Notes under the pieces: generated by a model | Told to the model about the DNA's origin: nothing | The model's database searches: none | The model's input: only the letters and a program-made list of their open reading frames with translations | Shown: piece after piece, positions 12,241 through 26,032 of the stretch | Layout of the letters: the number at the start of each line of letters is the position of its first letter | How positions within the stretch are numbered: the stretch's first letter is position 1 | DNA from: Eledone cirrhosa | Lineage: Eukaryota > Mollusca > Cephalopoda > Octopoda > Eledonidae | Reading direction: 5' to 3' | Assembly (NCBI GenBank): GCA_964016885.1 | Contig: OZ024743.1 | Location: 179,968,974 to 180,032,973, forward strand | Length of the DNA: 64,000 nucleotides | Position numbers and translations under genes: made by a program

Positions 12241-12590
12241 AGTGTTGTTGTTATTTGAAATAATTTTGTTTATGATTTTTTAAAATGTTTATTAATTAAA
12301 CATCATCTCAATTTAGAATAGAATATTTAGATTATTATATGTCACAAAAGAATAACGTTTACATACAATATTCTGTTTTTATAGTCACAGTAATTGTTAA
12401 CCACCAAAATGTCTCTCGTGTTTCATTTAAACACTTTTACTCAGTGTTCACAAATGAAATAGATTTTATTAGTGAAGCACTTCAGGTAGCTAGAGTTCGA
12501 ATGTTAATCGATCCACATATTATTCGATATGGTGATTAAGAATCATTGGATATTAAATCGTTATCGTTCAGTCATGTATCACTTTTAGAT

Positions 12591-12770
12591 CGAAGTTATT
12601 GATTTTTGATTATTGAGGAAACTAATAAACATTAACATTGTTTCGATTATATTGGAACAACGGCACGATTGGGGGAGGGGGAGGGGCTTATGTGTATCGC
12701 AAGAGCAACAAGGAGAACTTATTTCCAAACGAGGATTTGGTCTGTGCGTGCTAGTTGGTCTGTGTGTGTG

Positions 12771-12868
<98 letters not shown>

Positions 12869-13080
12869 AATACATATATATATATTGTGTGTGTGTGTGT
12901 GTAGATTCACGCACATACACACCAACTCGTACACACAAACCAAATCCTGGTTTGGAAATAGGCTCTCCTTGTTGCTCTTGCGATACACATAAACCCCCAA
13001 AATCGTACCGTTGTGCCAATATAATCGAAACAATGTTAATGTTTATTAGTTTCCTCAATAAACAAAAATCAATAATTTCG
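12591..13080. mobile_element. Foldback element with a (CA)n core
   Basis: The left arm (about 12591-12775) is inverted at about 12896-13080 with some mismatches and small indels; for example ttgaggaaactaataaacat on the left is matched by atgtttattagtttcctcaa on the right. The loop is a long (CA)n run. No protein is encoded. Confidence 0.75.
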
Positions 13081-13108
13081 GTATATATATATATATATAT
13101 ATATATGC

Positions 13109-13549
13109 AGAGGTTATATTTAATTTGTTGGGATTCAACAAGCTTAAAAATTGTATAACTGATATACAGCACTCAACAATGCAGTGAAGTAAATATTCAA
13201 TATATTAATAAATGGAAACTATATTTATAGAACCATAATTATTTTATTATATATATTTCAGGGGCAACCAAGGCAAATTATGGTGCGATTTCATCAGATA
13301 AAATACAGATTTGTTTTATAAATAAATATTGACATACCCGGAAAAAAGACAACCTTAACGGTTGAAGTTCGCTGGAGAGTGAACTTCAACCGTTAAGGTT
13401 GTTTTTTTTCCGGATATGTCAATATTTATTTATAAAACTAATCTGTATTTTATCTGATGAAAGCGCACCATAATTTGCCTTGGTTGCCCTTGAAATATAT
13501 ATAATAAAATAATTATGGTTTTATAAATATAGCTTCCATTTATTAATAT

Positions 13550-13552
<3 letters not shown>
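13109..13552. repeat. Repeat unit ending in a 170-bp inverted duplication
   Basis: 13198-13370 is inverted at 13381-13552 with a 10-nt loop (gctggagagt); the arms differ at only a few sites. The sequence from 13109 into the left arm matches, in reverse orientation, the single copy at 48118-48362, so the right arm is an inverted partial copy of a dispersed repeat. Confidence 0.8.

Positions 13553-13624
<72 letters not shown>
13553..13624. repeat. (TA)n microsatellite
   Basis: Uninterrupted TA run. Confidence 0.97.
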
Positions 13625-13629
<5 letters not shown>

Positions 13630-14140
13630 TTGGAGCTCTGAAATAGCAATATATATATGGATGTATATATAATGTATTTTGCAATACACTTTATGCTTAA
13701 TTAAAAGCATTTTGAAGACCGTAAGCTATTGTTTTAAAGTAGTGACAAATTCACTCACTTTAATCTCAGCAAACAGGGGAGATAAGCCGACAAAACTTGT
13801 TTCGCTTTGGTTGAAGCTTATGAAGGCCAACTACCCCACCTGTTTACTGAGATCATTGATGTTATATTCTTATAGAAATCTAGTAAATAATCAGGAGCTG
13901 ATTATGCAAAGCGGTTGTTGGTCAGGCAGAAATTAAAAATTAGAATTGGAGCTCTGAAATAGAAATATATATATGGATGTATATATAATGTATTTTGCAA
14001 TACACTTTATGCTTAATTAAAAGCATTTTGAAGACCGTAAGCTATTGTTATAAAGTAGTGACAAATTCACTCACTTTGATCTCAGCAAACAGGGGAGATA
14101 AGCCGACAAGACTTGTTTCGCTTTGGTTGAAGCTTATATA
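13625..14140 (+). repeat. Direct duplication of a dispersed repeat of about 200 bp
   Basis: 13625-13825 and 13938-14138 are nearly identical (both begin ttagaattggagctctgaaa and contain agcattttgaagaccgtaag). They are separated by 112 bp of extra sequence in the first unit. A diverged copy on the minus strand is at 40586-40785. It is non-coding. Confidence 0.75.
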
Positions 14141-15457
<1,317 letters not shown>

Positions 15458-15764
15458 TTGTCCAGGGAGGAAAACATACCGTCCAAATAACAATTTCGTA
15501 AAAAAAATATAATCACCCTTACTCACACAAGAGAACAGGTACTAAAACACATTATATACACACGGACGCCGAAATAAATCCCCATGAGTATGCATATATG
15601 TATATGCGCAACAGTATAACTGTATATATATATATACATATATACAGAGAGAGAGAGAGTGAAATGTGTGTGAGTGTCTGAATGCAAATTTGTTTCGACA
15701 TATCTGTTGCGTTTATGATATTATACATACATAAGTATACAGATAAATTCATACATACACACAT

Positions 15765-15915
<151 letters not shown>

Positions 15916-15972
15916 TATATAAGGATATGTGTGAGTATGGGTGTTTATAGATGTATGTATATGTACATACAC

Positions 15973-16346
<374 letters not shown>

Positions 16347-16516
16347 TGGGGGGGGTTATGTACTGTGTATCCCGCAAAAATGTATACACACTGTTCAGTA
16401 TTCTCATAAATAATGCCTGTCCACGAAATCAAAGTGTGTATAGATTTTGGGGGGACACCCCGTATATACATGTACATATAATACATTTATACACACACAC
16501 ATATATATATATATAC

Positions 16517-17495
16517 ATATGAAATATAAGAATCAAAGAACTGTTCAAAACATTATTGTGCTTACAGCTGTTTCCTCCAAACCTTCAGCATAACTTAATT
16601 AAACTACTCTATAGTTAATACACTTTATGCTTTAAAAATTTTCTTGGAGGATGCGCATCACCATAGAAATTAGGGTCTATATTGTGACACATTTTAATAG
16701 CTAGGTATAGAAACCCAAGAGTTACCTCCCCGCATGCATTAACTCCCCTTAGCCACACGCACACTTCCGGGTGGTATTCAATGGCGTTTATCGAAACGTA
16801 ACAGCCTCCTGTATTGAACTAAAGAACACCAGACTACGATCTCTAACTGGATTGTCAAACGCTCAATATCGGATTGTCGTGGATTATGTGAGGGGCATAT
16901 AATCGAAAAATACACTCCCCTGACCATGAAAATGCCGAAGTACATGAAATACTTGACATCCCTTCGCTGTGCATCTCCAATACTTTTAACACTTTTAATG
17001 CTTACACTATTTTTTAATGCTTATAACATTTCTCCACACACAGACTATATCAATCATATAAAGAATTTGCCACCAGATCTACCAACCTAACACTCTTGTT
17101 TACCTACCTAAGTGCCTCTACCACACATATCTCTCTGCCACACTATATAAACAAGACGCACATGCGTGCCACACATATAACATTTGCACTATATAACCGC
17201 TTATCTTCATGTTGTATTTTAACCTGTATTTTTGATTTTTTATTGTACCTCTTAATATAAATGTAACCTCGAAGTGTGTACTGCCACTCTAAATTCTGTA
17301 ATGAATGTTGACCCACAATGTATGAATATGTATCAATGTTTGAATATGTATCGGTATGTCTCTCGGCTGAAAAGGAGGTCATATAACTGTCCATGCATTA
17401 ATAAATTGCTCCGAAGAATCCAAACCTCGGTTTGGAGGAAACAGCTGTAAGCACAATAATGTTTTGAACAGTTCTTTGATTCTTATATTTCATAT
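16517..17495. mobile_element. Non-autonomous DNA element with perfect 67-bp terminal inverted repeats
   Basis: 16517-16583 (atatgaaatataagaatcaa...) is inverted without mismatch at 17429-17495. The 979-bp element has no transposase-like ORF; its interior is AT-rich with some AC-rich stretches. The outermost atat may be a palindromic target site duplication rather than part of the repeat, so the superfamily cannot be assigned. Confidence 0.75.
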
Positions 17496-17840
17496 AACTG
17501 CTCTGTAAATCATCTGATGTTTTTACATTGAGCTACTTAACTTACTGGTAATAAGGTAGTAATACATTACTGCCTACCACTATTTAGGGTGTGTGTAAAA
17601 TACTTATAACTGCATAAGGTTTTGTATTTACATAACAATAAATAGTATAACTAATACTATATATACATATATATATAACGAAGGAAGTGTGGTAAAGAAC
17701 CAGGTGGACCATAACGTACCAGAGTACTTAGTACTCAATGCGTTATGGTCCACCTGGCTCCCTATACATATATATATACAGTCCAGAAATAGCCGTCGGA
17801 ACGGCTTGAGCTCTGCCGTCGGGGGTCTTGAAGATTTTCC

Positions 17841-17871
<31 letters not shown>

Positions 17872-17930
17872 TCCAGCCCTTTTACAGTCGAGCACTCTTC
17901 AGTCAATAGGATTTTAAACCAATACTGAAC
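17496..17930. other. Spacer with a hairpin, upstream of PLE type 2
   Basis: 17701-17717 (ccaggtggaccataacg) is inverted at 17741-17757, and a nested gagtac/gtactc pair forms the inner stem. A (TA)n run is at 17840-17864. 17780-17840 and 17865-17925 may be the 5' region of the following PLE. No gene is seen. Confidence 0.6.
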
Positions 17931-19964
17931 ATGGATAAATATCCTTTGGATTACTCTATCAAGAATATCCCAACACCTTCTAACACTTCCTACACGAAAA
18001 TGCTGATAGACAAAGTAGAGAATGTTGTTAAAAGAATGAGATGGAAAGCTTTGATTCTCGATGGACTCTTTAACACGGACTCTACGGAACATTTTGATAT
18101 CAAAACTCATAAATACCCGCAAAGAGTAAAAGATATGACCGCTTTTGAACTAGACTTAGTAAATCTAATCAGCAATATCAATTTTCGGAAGTACTCTAAC
18201 CCTTTTCAATCTAAACTATCTAATGATATTTCAATATTCAAATCTTCTAAAAATAAGTTCATTTTCTCCGACAAAACTAAAAACTTATACGAAGCTAATA
18301 ATAATTTACACGACCAACTCTTAATAGATAACGTCACCTCTAAATACCAAATAGCTAATATAAACACGTATAATAATATAAATAAGGAAGCTAAAGAATT
18401 AGCTAGTTCTTTAAAAATAGATAATAGGACAGAAAAACTTCTAAACGTAATGCATATATCACCCTTAAAGATCACAAACCTGACTTTATTAATCGTCCTA
18501 GTTGTAGATTAATCAACCCTGCTAAGACTGATATCGGCCTTGCCAGCAAAAACATTTAAAATAATATAAACACACAGATTAGAAGTAAGTCTGAATTAAT
18601 CCAATGGATAAATAGCTCTTCCGCAGTACATTGGTTTAATAATATTAAATATAAAAATAGTTCTAGATTCACCCAATTTGACATTGTAGATTTCTACCCG
18701 TCTATCAATCTGACTCTTTTAGCGAAAGCCTTATATTTCGCTAGAAAGTTTACCAATATCTCTGATATTGAAGAGAATGTCATCTTGCATGCTAGAAACA
18801 CTCTACTCTTTACTGATAATGACACTTGGGTAAACATATCTAACCCAGAGAACCCATTCGATGTCTCAATGGGCTCTTTTGAAAGTGCTGATGTTTGTGA
18901 TTTAGTCGGCCTATTCCTCCTACACACACTTAAAGAAAAATTCCCTAACCATATTTTTGGGCTTTATCACGACGATGGTCTAATACTTTCCCATACCACC
19001 ATAGGCCATAACTTAGATAGATTAAGGAAAGACTTAATAAAAACCTTCGCTAGTTTTAATCTTAAAATTACTATTGACACTAACCTTTCCAATGTCAATT
19101 TTCTAGATATACACCTAGATTTGCCTACTGCTTCTTATAAACCATACCATAAACCTAATGAAAATTTAAAATATATAAATAAAGGCTCTTGCCATCCTCC
19201 TATAGTTTTAAAAAAACCTTATCCCTAATATTAGTCGTAGGATCTCCACCCTCTCTTCCTCAGAAGCTATTTTCAATAAGGCATCCCCCTACTATAATAA
19301 AGCCCTTCAAAATAGCGGATTTAGTGAACCGATTAAGTACATACCCAACAATACTAACTCTTTTAAACATAATAATAGGAAAAGAAAAATAATCTGGTTT
19401 ACCCCCCCTCCCTACTCTCTAGCAGTTAAAACTAATGTTAGCAAAAAATTCCTAGATTTCTTAGATAAACATTTCCCTAGAACACATAGATACTATAAGA
19501 TCTTCAATAGAAACTGTGTCAAAATTAGCTACTCCTTCGGTGCCCCTATCAAATCTTATATCATCAATAAGAAATCACCCAGAGAACATCAAAATTGCTC
19601 CTGTAGAGTCAAAAGTGAATGCCCATTACAAGGTAAATGCAACACCAAAGCTATTGTATATGCGGCTAAAGTGACAACCATCAGCAACAACCAACCAGCC
19701 ACCAGCAAACGATATGTGGATATCACACATGACAAATTCAAAACGCGTTATTACTCACATGTCGCATCTTTCCGACATCAAGAAAAAAGATTCACAACAG
19801 CTTTGGCTAGCAGAATATGGGATTTGATAGACCAAGGTATCCAATATTGGTCAATTTTGAATCAATCTAAAGAATATGCAAGAGGAACAAGAAGATGCAC
19901 ACTCTGCATAAGCGAAAAATATTGGATTTTACAAAACCATCAAATCACCAAAAAACCTGCCTAA
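17931..19964 (+). pseudogene. PLE-like RT with C-terminal GIY-YIG, second type, broken
   Basis: The first frame opens at ATG 17931. It shifts near 18470 ([19 protein letters not shown] continues in another frame), meets a TAA near 18557, then shifts again in an A run near 19210. RT motif A is FTQFDIVDFYPSI (about 18670-18710), motif B is GSFESADVCDLVGL (about 18870-18910) and the catalytic box is GLYHDDGL near 18960, where R of the usual YRDDG is H. A thumb-like VNFLDIHLDL follows. The C-terminal part has a Cys cluster (CSCRVKSECPLQGKC) and a GIY-YIG core (IVYAAKV ... KRYVDITHDKFKTRYYSH) in which the expected G of YVG is D. The family is like GIY-YIG RTs common in cnidarians and molluscs. It is inactive. 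Confidence 0.8.
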
Positions 19965-21487
19965 ATACAAAAACAGAAATTTTCACCAGTTGCCCACACA
20001 TGAAATCACACTTGCTTTCCAGCTCATATAAACTTAACTCACTTTCAGATACTTATCCTCCATAAACTCTTATTCTTCACTTTCCTAAAAGTATTCTCTT
20101 TACAGACTTCTCTTTCTGATTTACATTTAACTTTATTTTTAATTTTATTTTTATTTTTACTTCACATCCACCAGTAACCCAACACCCTACTTTTCGATTC
20201 ACTTACCTAATACCTTCACATTCAATATTTTACTTCTTTCACTACCTGATTTCAAATGTCACTTGCGTTTTCCACGCCAGATATATTCTGTTGTTTCGCA
20301 GCCGATTTTATATTTGTACTCATTTATTCATATGGCTGATTTATAATCTGTATCTATGTGTCTGAGTGTGCTTATGTGTGTATACGTTCTGTATATGTAT
20401 ACGAACGCCTCCGTATGTATGCGTGCGTACGTATATATATGTGTGTGTATGTGTGTTTTTATATCTATGTTTTTTATATCTATGTTTTTTACATTCTTAT
20501 TTTTACGTGTGTGTGTATGCGGGTGAATGTATGTGAATGTGTATGTATATGTGTATATATGTATATGTATGTATGGGTGTGTATGTGTATGTGTATATAT
20601 ATATATAGTCGCGTACGTACGTGTGATTAGATATACATGGGGCGATATATATATATATACGTGCCTCGTGTGTATGTATGTACGCATGCACGCGCTTTTC
20701 TCTGTACGTATTTGTGTGTATAAATATTTTTTTATGGATATATGTGTATGTACTTGCGTACCTATGTTTGTTTTCTCTAGTGTTAATTGATTACTTTCTC
20801 TTTGATTTAAAAAATGTTTTTGATTCTCATATATTGTTTCATTTTTATACATATATCGAGAATGACACTTCTTTTTACTATTACACTTCCTTCCCTCTTT
20901 ATCTTCCGCATATAAGTGACCGTACGTGTGTGTGTGTTTAAACGCGTGCTTTCATACTCGTATGTGTATTTAATACCTGTATCTGGATGCGTGTCAACTA
21001 TATTATCATTTTCAATTTCAACTCATATTATATACGTATTTGTGGTCACATATACACAAATATACTTGCCCTCATATATGTACTTACGCACACATTTTCA
21101 CCATACACATGCATTTGTACATACACACATATGTACATTTTTTAGTGTATATACATACATATACACATACCCTAACTATATTTCCTTATATTTTTTAATA
21201 TATTTTTTATATATTCTTTTATATATTTTTTAAATATCTCTTGCATTACTTTTATTTATATATTTTTCGCATTTCTTGAGGAGACTTTCTAAATATTTCA
21301 CTATGTTTTAAATTGCCTTGTCCGACGAACGAATGAGGACGTTTTTCGTATTCGTCTTATTCTGGAAACCTCTGGTAATGAGGTAATTATAATGTATTGT
21401 TTATTATACATAAAATTTTGCTCTGGTACTTACATAGAGCACTCTTCACTCCTATGACTTTTTCAATTTTCAACGGAAATTTCAATA

Positions 21488-21489
<2 letters not shown>
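19965..21489. other. 3' region of the PLE, then TG/TA low-complexity DNA
   Basis: 19965-20340 is probably PLE 3' UTR. 20340-20790 is degenerate TGTA/TGTG DNA. 20800-21300 is AT-rich with AC/AT runs. 21350-21450 (minus strand) is related to 9897-9975 (gagtgctctatgtaagta, tataataaacaa), a dispersed repeat. No gene is seen. Confidence 0.65.

Positions 21490-21530
<41 letters not shown>
21490..21530. repeat. (TA)n microsatellite
   Basis: Pure TA run. Confidence 0.96.
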
Positions 21531-21533
<3 letters not shown>

Positions 21534-22055
21534 TATTGAAGTTTGCTTGAAGCATTGTGGAACAATAAGTAAATATCTTTAAGTCGTTTGGAAGCCTCGA
21601 CAATGCAAATGGGTAAATCTCCGGGTAACAAGGTCCGGTGGTGGAGAGAGAGATGTAAGTGGGTGTACGTTGAGATGCGTGGTGTGTATAAGATGTGTGA
21701 GATGTGTAGAATGAAGGGAAGAGTATAAAGGATAAAAATAAAAATAACAACACAAGAGAGAGTTACCTTGGGAGAGATTTAATAGTCCCTATATATTTCG
21801 GATTCACATCCATCAACTGGGGTTTTTTTGGGGGGTGGGGGAAAAGGGTGTCTGTCGGACAAGTCCGGAACGCGTCTTTCGCTGTTTGTTGTTTTGAATA
21901 TCTGAGGTATTCGGCAGAGCGCGCGTGCGCGTGAAATGGGGTCGGTCGTACAGAGGTCAGCGGCCGAATGAGAGAGTGGAATGGCGCTAGCTGTCAGTCC
22001 ATTCTCTGCCTGTTTGTTAAATGTTACTGTGTGTGCGTGTGTTGTTGTCTCGCTT

Positions 22056-22108
<53 letters not shown>

Positions 22109-22239
22109 GTTGCCTTGTTCATCTGTATTGGCAGTGTAGTATGTTCGTATGGTGGAAAGCTACTGTGTGTGTGTGTAGTTGTCTCGTTTGCGTGTGTGTG
22201 TGTGTGCGTGTGTTGTGTGTTGTTGCATCGCTTGTTAAC
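21531..22239 (-). other. Probable 3' UTR of the minus-strand PLE
   Basis: It lies downstream of the GIY-YIG ORF on the minus strand. It has a poly(G) run (21820-21845), a GC-rich patch (gcgcgcgtgcgcgtg) near 21920, and (TG)n at 22058-22107 and 22191-22213. The 3' limit of the element is not clear. Confidence 0.5.
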
Positions 22240-23122
22240 TTAAACCAGCCATTTCATTTCGCTTCTCTCTGATCGGTTGTTTATTTGCGGTTGCAGTCGT
22301 TTGATAAAAAGCGCTTCCTTGATACGTAACGTGCCGACGTTTCTTTCAGTCGCTAGAATTGTGACAATGGGCCTTCCGTCTTTGTTTCCGCATTTGTCTA
22401 TGTGTTTCCGGAAAGACGAGGCCCTGGTTTTAGTGTGTTCCTTGATCCGGATGTGCAAAGGTCGAATTGTGCTACCTATGTAGTATTGATTGCACCTGTC
22501 ACATTCTATCTTATACACGACGAATGTGCGTAGGCAACAGTTAGCATGGCGTATCGGGCAGTCTCTGAGGGAGCATGCCTCAGTAGATTTTTCGGGTTTC
22601 CTGGAGAGGCATCTTCGCAGGGAGGAGCCCGAGTGGGCCAGGTGGATGTCGAGGCCCTCCCTCCGTATAGCCTTGCGGATAGCGTTGGTGGTTTTCTCGC
22701 CCAGGTGTGGCATTTTAAGGAAGCACTTGCCTTGGGTGCTTCTCTGTCTCTTGCGTCTGGTGTCTCCTATTCTGTCTGTGATCGAGGTAGGGTACCCGTT
22801 CGTCTCCAGCACCTCAAGGAATCGCTTGGTATGAGTGACACCACTCGCGGGGTCGCTGCATCTGTTTTTGATTCGCGCGATCTCGTTCGTGATGTATCCT
22901 CTTTTGGCACTGTTAGGGAGGGCGGACTTGTAGTGAACGAATAGGTCCCTGCAGGCTGCCTTTCTGTAGAAGTTGCAATGGATTACTCCTTCTTCCGTGA
23001 TGTTGATTCGGAAGTCGAGGAGGGCAAGTGACCCGTCTTCGTTGGGGTGTTCAACACTGAAGTCAATGTTCTCGTCCGTGTTGTTGAACGTCTCATAGAT
23101 TCTGTTCGCCGTGTCTTGGGAA
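22240..23122 (-). pseudogene. PLE, third type: RT end and GIY-YIG domain, 5'-truncated
   Basis: The minus strand is open from about 23122 to 22240. It reads RIYETFNNTDENIDFSVEHP and LLDFRINITEEGVIHCNFYR (RT thumb), VHYKSALPNSAKRGYI (linker) and RRKRQRSTQGKCFLKMPHLG. The end is a GIY-YIG domain: Cys cluster around CPIRHANCCLR, FVVYKIECDRCNQYYIGSTI, RPLHIRIKEHTKTRAS, ILATERNVGTLRIKEAL. YKI/YIG residues and the E-A-L-F-I-K segment are present. No stop interrupts this part. The RT palm is missing because the element ends at an inverted junction near 23122. Confidence 0.85.
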
Positions 23123-23171
23123 GTTCACTACAAGTCCGCCCTCCCTAACAGTGCCAAAAGAGGATACATCA
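22890..23171. repeat. 49-bp inverted duplication at the broken end of the PLE
   Basis: 22890-22938 on the minus strand and 23123-23171 on the plus strand are identical over 49 bp (gttcactacaagtccgccct...). The spacer is the PLE segment 22939-23122. Confidence 0.95.
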
Positions 23172-23520
23172 AAGATGTTTTTGACATCTTCAGTGGAATC
23201 TCTCTTCTGTCAGTAGTTGATAAATTCTTTGCCAGGTTCCTTCTTAATCGTCTGCTGATGCACATTGCACCCAACATTCTGGTTTCCGTCCACACAGATA
23301 TGATCTTCACGGTGCATGTGGCAGATGAGGGAGTGGTGTAAGGAGTAACAGCTTGATTTGTACAATTGCTTTATTGATCTCATGAAGGCGGTATGGTATA
23401 TAAGACACTTGTTGGTTTGATCAGCCATCTAAATGACAGCAACATCAATAACATGCTTTTCTCCCTTTTTTTTGTTCTAACAAGTTGCCATAGTCAGATA
23501 CGTGTAGGCTTTCCACTATG
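23172..23520 (+). mobile_element. LINE reverse-transcriptase fragment
   Basis: The plus strand encodes SGISLLSVVDKFFARFLLNR, then DMIFTVHVADEGV, followed by stops and YIALLY/SHEGG-like remnants of the next conserved block. This matches the 'RGISLLS..GK.FAR.LLNRL ... DMIFT.RQLQE' finger region of LINE RTs. It is heavily decayed with deletions, and the clade is not assignable. Its first codons in the open frame come from the adjoining PLE duplication. Confidence 0.7.
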
Positions 23521-23612
23521 CATGTATATATGTATATATGTATATATGTATATATGTATATATGTATTTATGTATTTATGTATGTATGTACGTATGTATG
23601 TATGTATGTATG
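23521..23612. repeat. (TATG)n-type microsatellite
   Basis: TATG/TATA units, minus-strand ACAT type. It adjoins the 3' end of the minus-strand LINE. Confidence 0.92.
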
Positions 23613-24506
23613 TTCTTCTGGTTTTATAATTTCACAAATGTTTTCCCAATAGAGAGAGAGTCGGTTTCTAACATAGATACAAGACTCTCTCATTGGAATT
23701 TACACATCAACTAGGTAGATTATGTATGCATGCATGTGTAGATATGGTTGTTATTGTATCTGTAGATGTGTATGTTTTGAGTTGTATGTGTGCATGTGTA
23801 TATGCGTTGTATCTGTACATGTGTATATGCAGTTATTATATAAAAAATCTTTGGAATGTTTTACATATTTTTACTTGTAATTTCCTAACTAGTTGTGTTC
23901 TTTCTGTTCCTGTGAAGCCTAGCTTCTCAAGATTTGTATTGAGGCAGTTACTAACATACCCTAGTGCCCCAATAATCATAGGCATAAATCTGAAGGTGTA
24001 ATCAGGGTGGAGTATCTGCAGATTTCTCATCAGTTCTGCATAAATGTTCTCCTTTTCGCTAATCTTTGATATTATATTGGCATCTACTGTGCAGCTAATT
24101 TCCACTATTGTGCATACTTTCTTCTCCCTCTCCCATATCACAATATCTGGTCCGTTATGCCTGCATTTTATTGGGCTTTTACTGGAACATTCCACTCGTA
24201 CTCTTTTATATTATGTACGTGGATGTCTTCCACATTGCATTGTCCAGTGTTTTGGCCACTACATCATGCCTCATAGGTAGATAGTATCGCGATGACATAT
24301 TTGGACAGCTGCTGATGACATGAGTGATATCATCGATGTTAGTTCTGCAGAGTCTGCACTTGTTATCACATCTAGGTGTTTTGCCTGCATCTCTATCTCT
24401 TTTGTGAATCAGGTAGTTCGTGTTAATCTCCTGTTCTTGGATTACAAAAGCGTATCCTTCAAAGTGGGAGCCAATATAGCGGTTGTTGGTCGAAGATAGA
24501 CTTATA
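23605..24506 (-). pseudogene. 3' end of a LINE with a restriction-like endonuclease (copy A)
   Basis: Minus strand, with frameshifts. It reads NNRYIGSHFEGYAFVIQEQE, then an intact CCHC knuckle (NKCRLCRTNIDDITHVISSC), YYLPMRHDVVAKTL, and the RLE core GPDIVIWEREKKVCTIVEIS, in which PD and E of the PD-(D/E)XK site are visible. It ends VKICKTFQRF. This domain order (zinc knuckle then PD..E) marks the R2/R4/NeSL-type LINEs. It is the same family as 52500-55190 and 56290-60510. The RT is absent (5' truncation); the 3' UTR spans about 23609-23870. Confidence 0.8.
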
Positions 24507-24684
24507 TGTATGTATCTGAGTATGTATGTAAATATGTATGTATATATGTAAACCGTGTATGAACGTCTGTGAATCGACGTATTGCCATTTGTATATTTGT
24601 ATCCAGTATAAAGAGGTTTAGAAAATGTTAGAAGTAATCAAAGTATCATCTCATCCACATACTCACAAGTACACACGTCTACAC

Positions 24685-24899
<215 letters not shown>

Positions 24900-24961
24900 A
24901 TATAATAACTTGTGTGTTACACCTCTATTCTTTTAACTATATATATATATATATATATATA

Positions 24962-25769
24962 TGATAATAAGGGCGCTGCGGAGTTGCAAATGGGTTACAT
25001 ATGAAAAAAGTTTGTCCTTCATCAGTGATCTTCCAACTATCATAGGCATTTCATCGCTTTAAAGACCATATACCTCCGGTTGGTGCGAGCAACGGCTAAA
25101 AAAGTCGTTGGGACACGTAAATAAAGGGGACGCGAGGGTAAACAAACAAAATGGTGAGGCAACAGAAAGTGAGGAAGAAGGAGACAAGTCCCAGATTTCT
25201 ATGAATTTAAGTTCGGTGAAATCGTGAACGAGAGAATAAAGACCATCAAACCTGGTTGAAATGTGAGCAAGGAAGGAATTTCGCACAGGTCTAACGGGAG
25301 GAAGAAGGGGTCTGGTCTGCGAATTCGGTAAACATAAGTTCTGTGAAATCGTAGACGAGAGAGAAAAAATTCCGACCAGCTTGGCCGAGAATGTGAGAGA
25401 AAAGAGTTACTCACAGGTCAAACGGGAAGAAAGAGGAGGAGGAGGAGGAGAGGTAGTGACAGAGAGGAGTGAGTGAAGGGTGAGGTGAGGAAGGGGCTAA
25501 CAGAGAGAGAGAGACTGCTAGAAAGGGTATAGATACATAGAACGAAAAAGACGGTGTAGCAGCAGAGGAAAAAATAGTGTAAATATGATAATAAGGGCGC
25601 TGCGGAGTTGCAAATGGGTTACATATGAAAAAAGTTTGTCCTTCATCAGTGATCTTCCAACTATCATAGGCATTTCATCGCTTTAAAGACCATATACATC
25701 CGGTTGGTGCGAGCAACGGCTAAAAAAAGTCGTTGGGACACGTAAATAAAGGGGACGCGAGGGTAACCA
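24962..25769 (+). mobile_element. TRIM-like element with 183/184-bp TG...CA terminal direct repeats
   Basis: 24962-25144 and 25586-25769 are direct repeats that differ at about three sites (two substitutions, one A in a homopolymer). Both start TGATAATAAGGGCGC and end gggtaa(a/c)CA, like an LTR. The 441-bp interior has no gag/pol; it holds two related units of about 120 bp (25196-25310 and 25320-25430) and a purine-rich agaggaaaaaa just before the right repeat that could be a polypurine tract. It lies in a (TA)n tract, so the target duplication cannot be read. Plus strand is assumed from the purine tract. Confidence 0.65.
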
Positions 25770-25915
<146 letters not shown>

Positions 25916-26032
25916 GTGGTCGTGTGTGGGTGGATGTGTGTGTGTGTGGGTGTGTAGAAAGAGCGACAGCATGAGACAAACAGATTGCTAAATAGATAGA
26001 CAGACAGTGATGTTGACATTTATATTGGTGTA

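Noticed and set aside
21780..21840. Possible hammerhead on the minus strand downstream of the third PLE (ggatgtgaatccgaaatata)
   Set aside because: The stem and GAAA are present, but the CTGANGA core is incomplete, so I do not call it.
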